Assembly (NCBI RefSeq): GCF_014208105.1
Contig: NZ_JACHMQ010000001.1
Coordinates: 3,968,001 to 4,032,000, forward strand
DNA from: Actinomadura coerulea
Lineage (GTDB): Bacteria > Actinomycetota > Actinomycetes > Streptosporangiales > Streptosporangiaceae
Reading direction: 5' to 3'
DNA: 64,000 bases
Shown here: piece by piece, positions 63,894 to 64,000 of the stretch
How the letters are laid out: each line of letters begins with the position of its first letter
Numbering within the stretch: position 1 is the stretch's first letter
The notes under the pieces: model-generated
What the model saw: only the letters and a program-made list of their open reading frames with translations
What the model was told of the DNA's origin: nothing
Database searches by the model: none
Position numbers and translations under genes: made by a program

Positions 63894-64000
63894 CCCTGTG
63901 GGGGGACGACCCCCCACACCCCCGGTTCGCTCCGCTCATCCCCATGCCCTGTGGGGGGACGACCCCCCACACCCCCCGGTTCGCTCCGCTCATCCCCATG
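63894..64000 (-). repeat. Tandem dispersed hairpin repeat at the GH106 5' end
   Basis: Two units of 53 and 54 bp (63894-63946 and 63947-64000) are identical apart from one extra C. Each holds TGTGGGGGG-ACGA-CCCCCCACA, a 9-bp hairpin, and on the minus strand an ATGAGCGGAGCGAACC start. Read on the minus strand it encodes MSGANRGVWGVVPPQG in frame with the GH106 gene. Confidence 0.85.

Overview
The window reads as chromosomal DNA of a high-GC actinomycete. The signs are GTG starts, short GTGA/ATGA gene overlaps, FCD-GntR and HxlR regulators, Hanks-type kinases with PQQ-like sensors, and secreted GH18 and streptogrisin-type enzymes. The style suits Streptosporangiales (Actinomadura-like), but no marker here fixes the genus. 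There is no rRNA and no CRISPR array.

Region 1-13.7 kb is mostly core or stable genes: a truncated DMT-like transporter, tex, an overlapping sensor kinase/LuxR-type regulator pair, a cupin/MarR divergent pair with tandem operators, a secreted CBM2-FnIII-GH18 chitinase behind a perfect 29-bp palindrome, an alpha/beta-hydrolase remnant joined to a HAD phosphatase, a YceI/HxlR divergent pair, and an alanyl-tRNA synthetase with a structured leader.

Region 13.7-18.5 kb starts with tRNA-Pro(TGG) and tRNA-Gly(TCC), then a decayed integrative element: an excisionase-like gene, a frameshifted NUDIX pseudogene, a VapBC-like pair with its operator, a broken integrase, an SDR-merR operon with a textbook 19-bp MerR promoter, and a second integrase remnant on the opposite strand.

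Region 18.5-30.6 kb holds two tandem Ser/Thr kinases with beta-propeller sensors, a NUDIX hydrolase, an FAD monooxygenase/membrane protein/TetR operon, and a divergent cluster with a hydroxysteroid-dehydrogenase-like SDR and a KstR-type operator.

Region 30.6-45.6 kb contains two divergent catabolic operons sharing one promoter region with the palindrome TGCTGTATACAGCA. Leftwards: sugar-binding lipoprotein, two permeases, GH42 and GH63 glycosidases, interrupted between permease and GH42 by a tnpB-only IS605-type element that left the flanking genes intact. Rightwards: split GcvP-like PLP enzymes (altered glycine loop), an AcoX/NAD-kinase-like protein, an SDR and two GntR regulators, without GcvT or GcvH.

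Region 45.6-64 kb looks like a protein-scavenging locus: LysR and GntR regulators, a secreted S1 protease, an Xaa-Pro aminopeptidase, a five-gene oligopeptide ABC operon and a secreted M9 collagenase. A shared pseudo-palindrome of the form GTGNAATTNNAC lies before the protease, in the aminopeptidase/ABC divergent promoter, and upstream of the collagenase, suggesting an undescribed regulon. The window ends with a GH106-like glycosidase preceded by a tandem copy of a small dispersed repeat, which also occurs inside the peptide ABC operon and, diverged, at the GH42 start codon.
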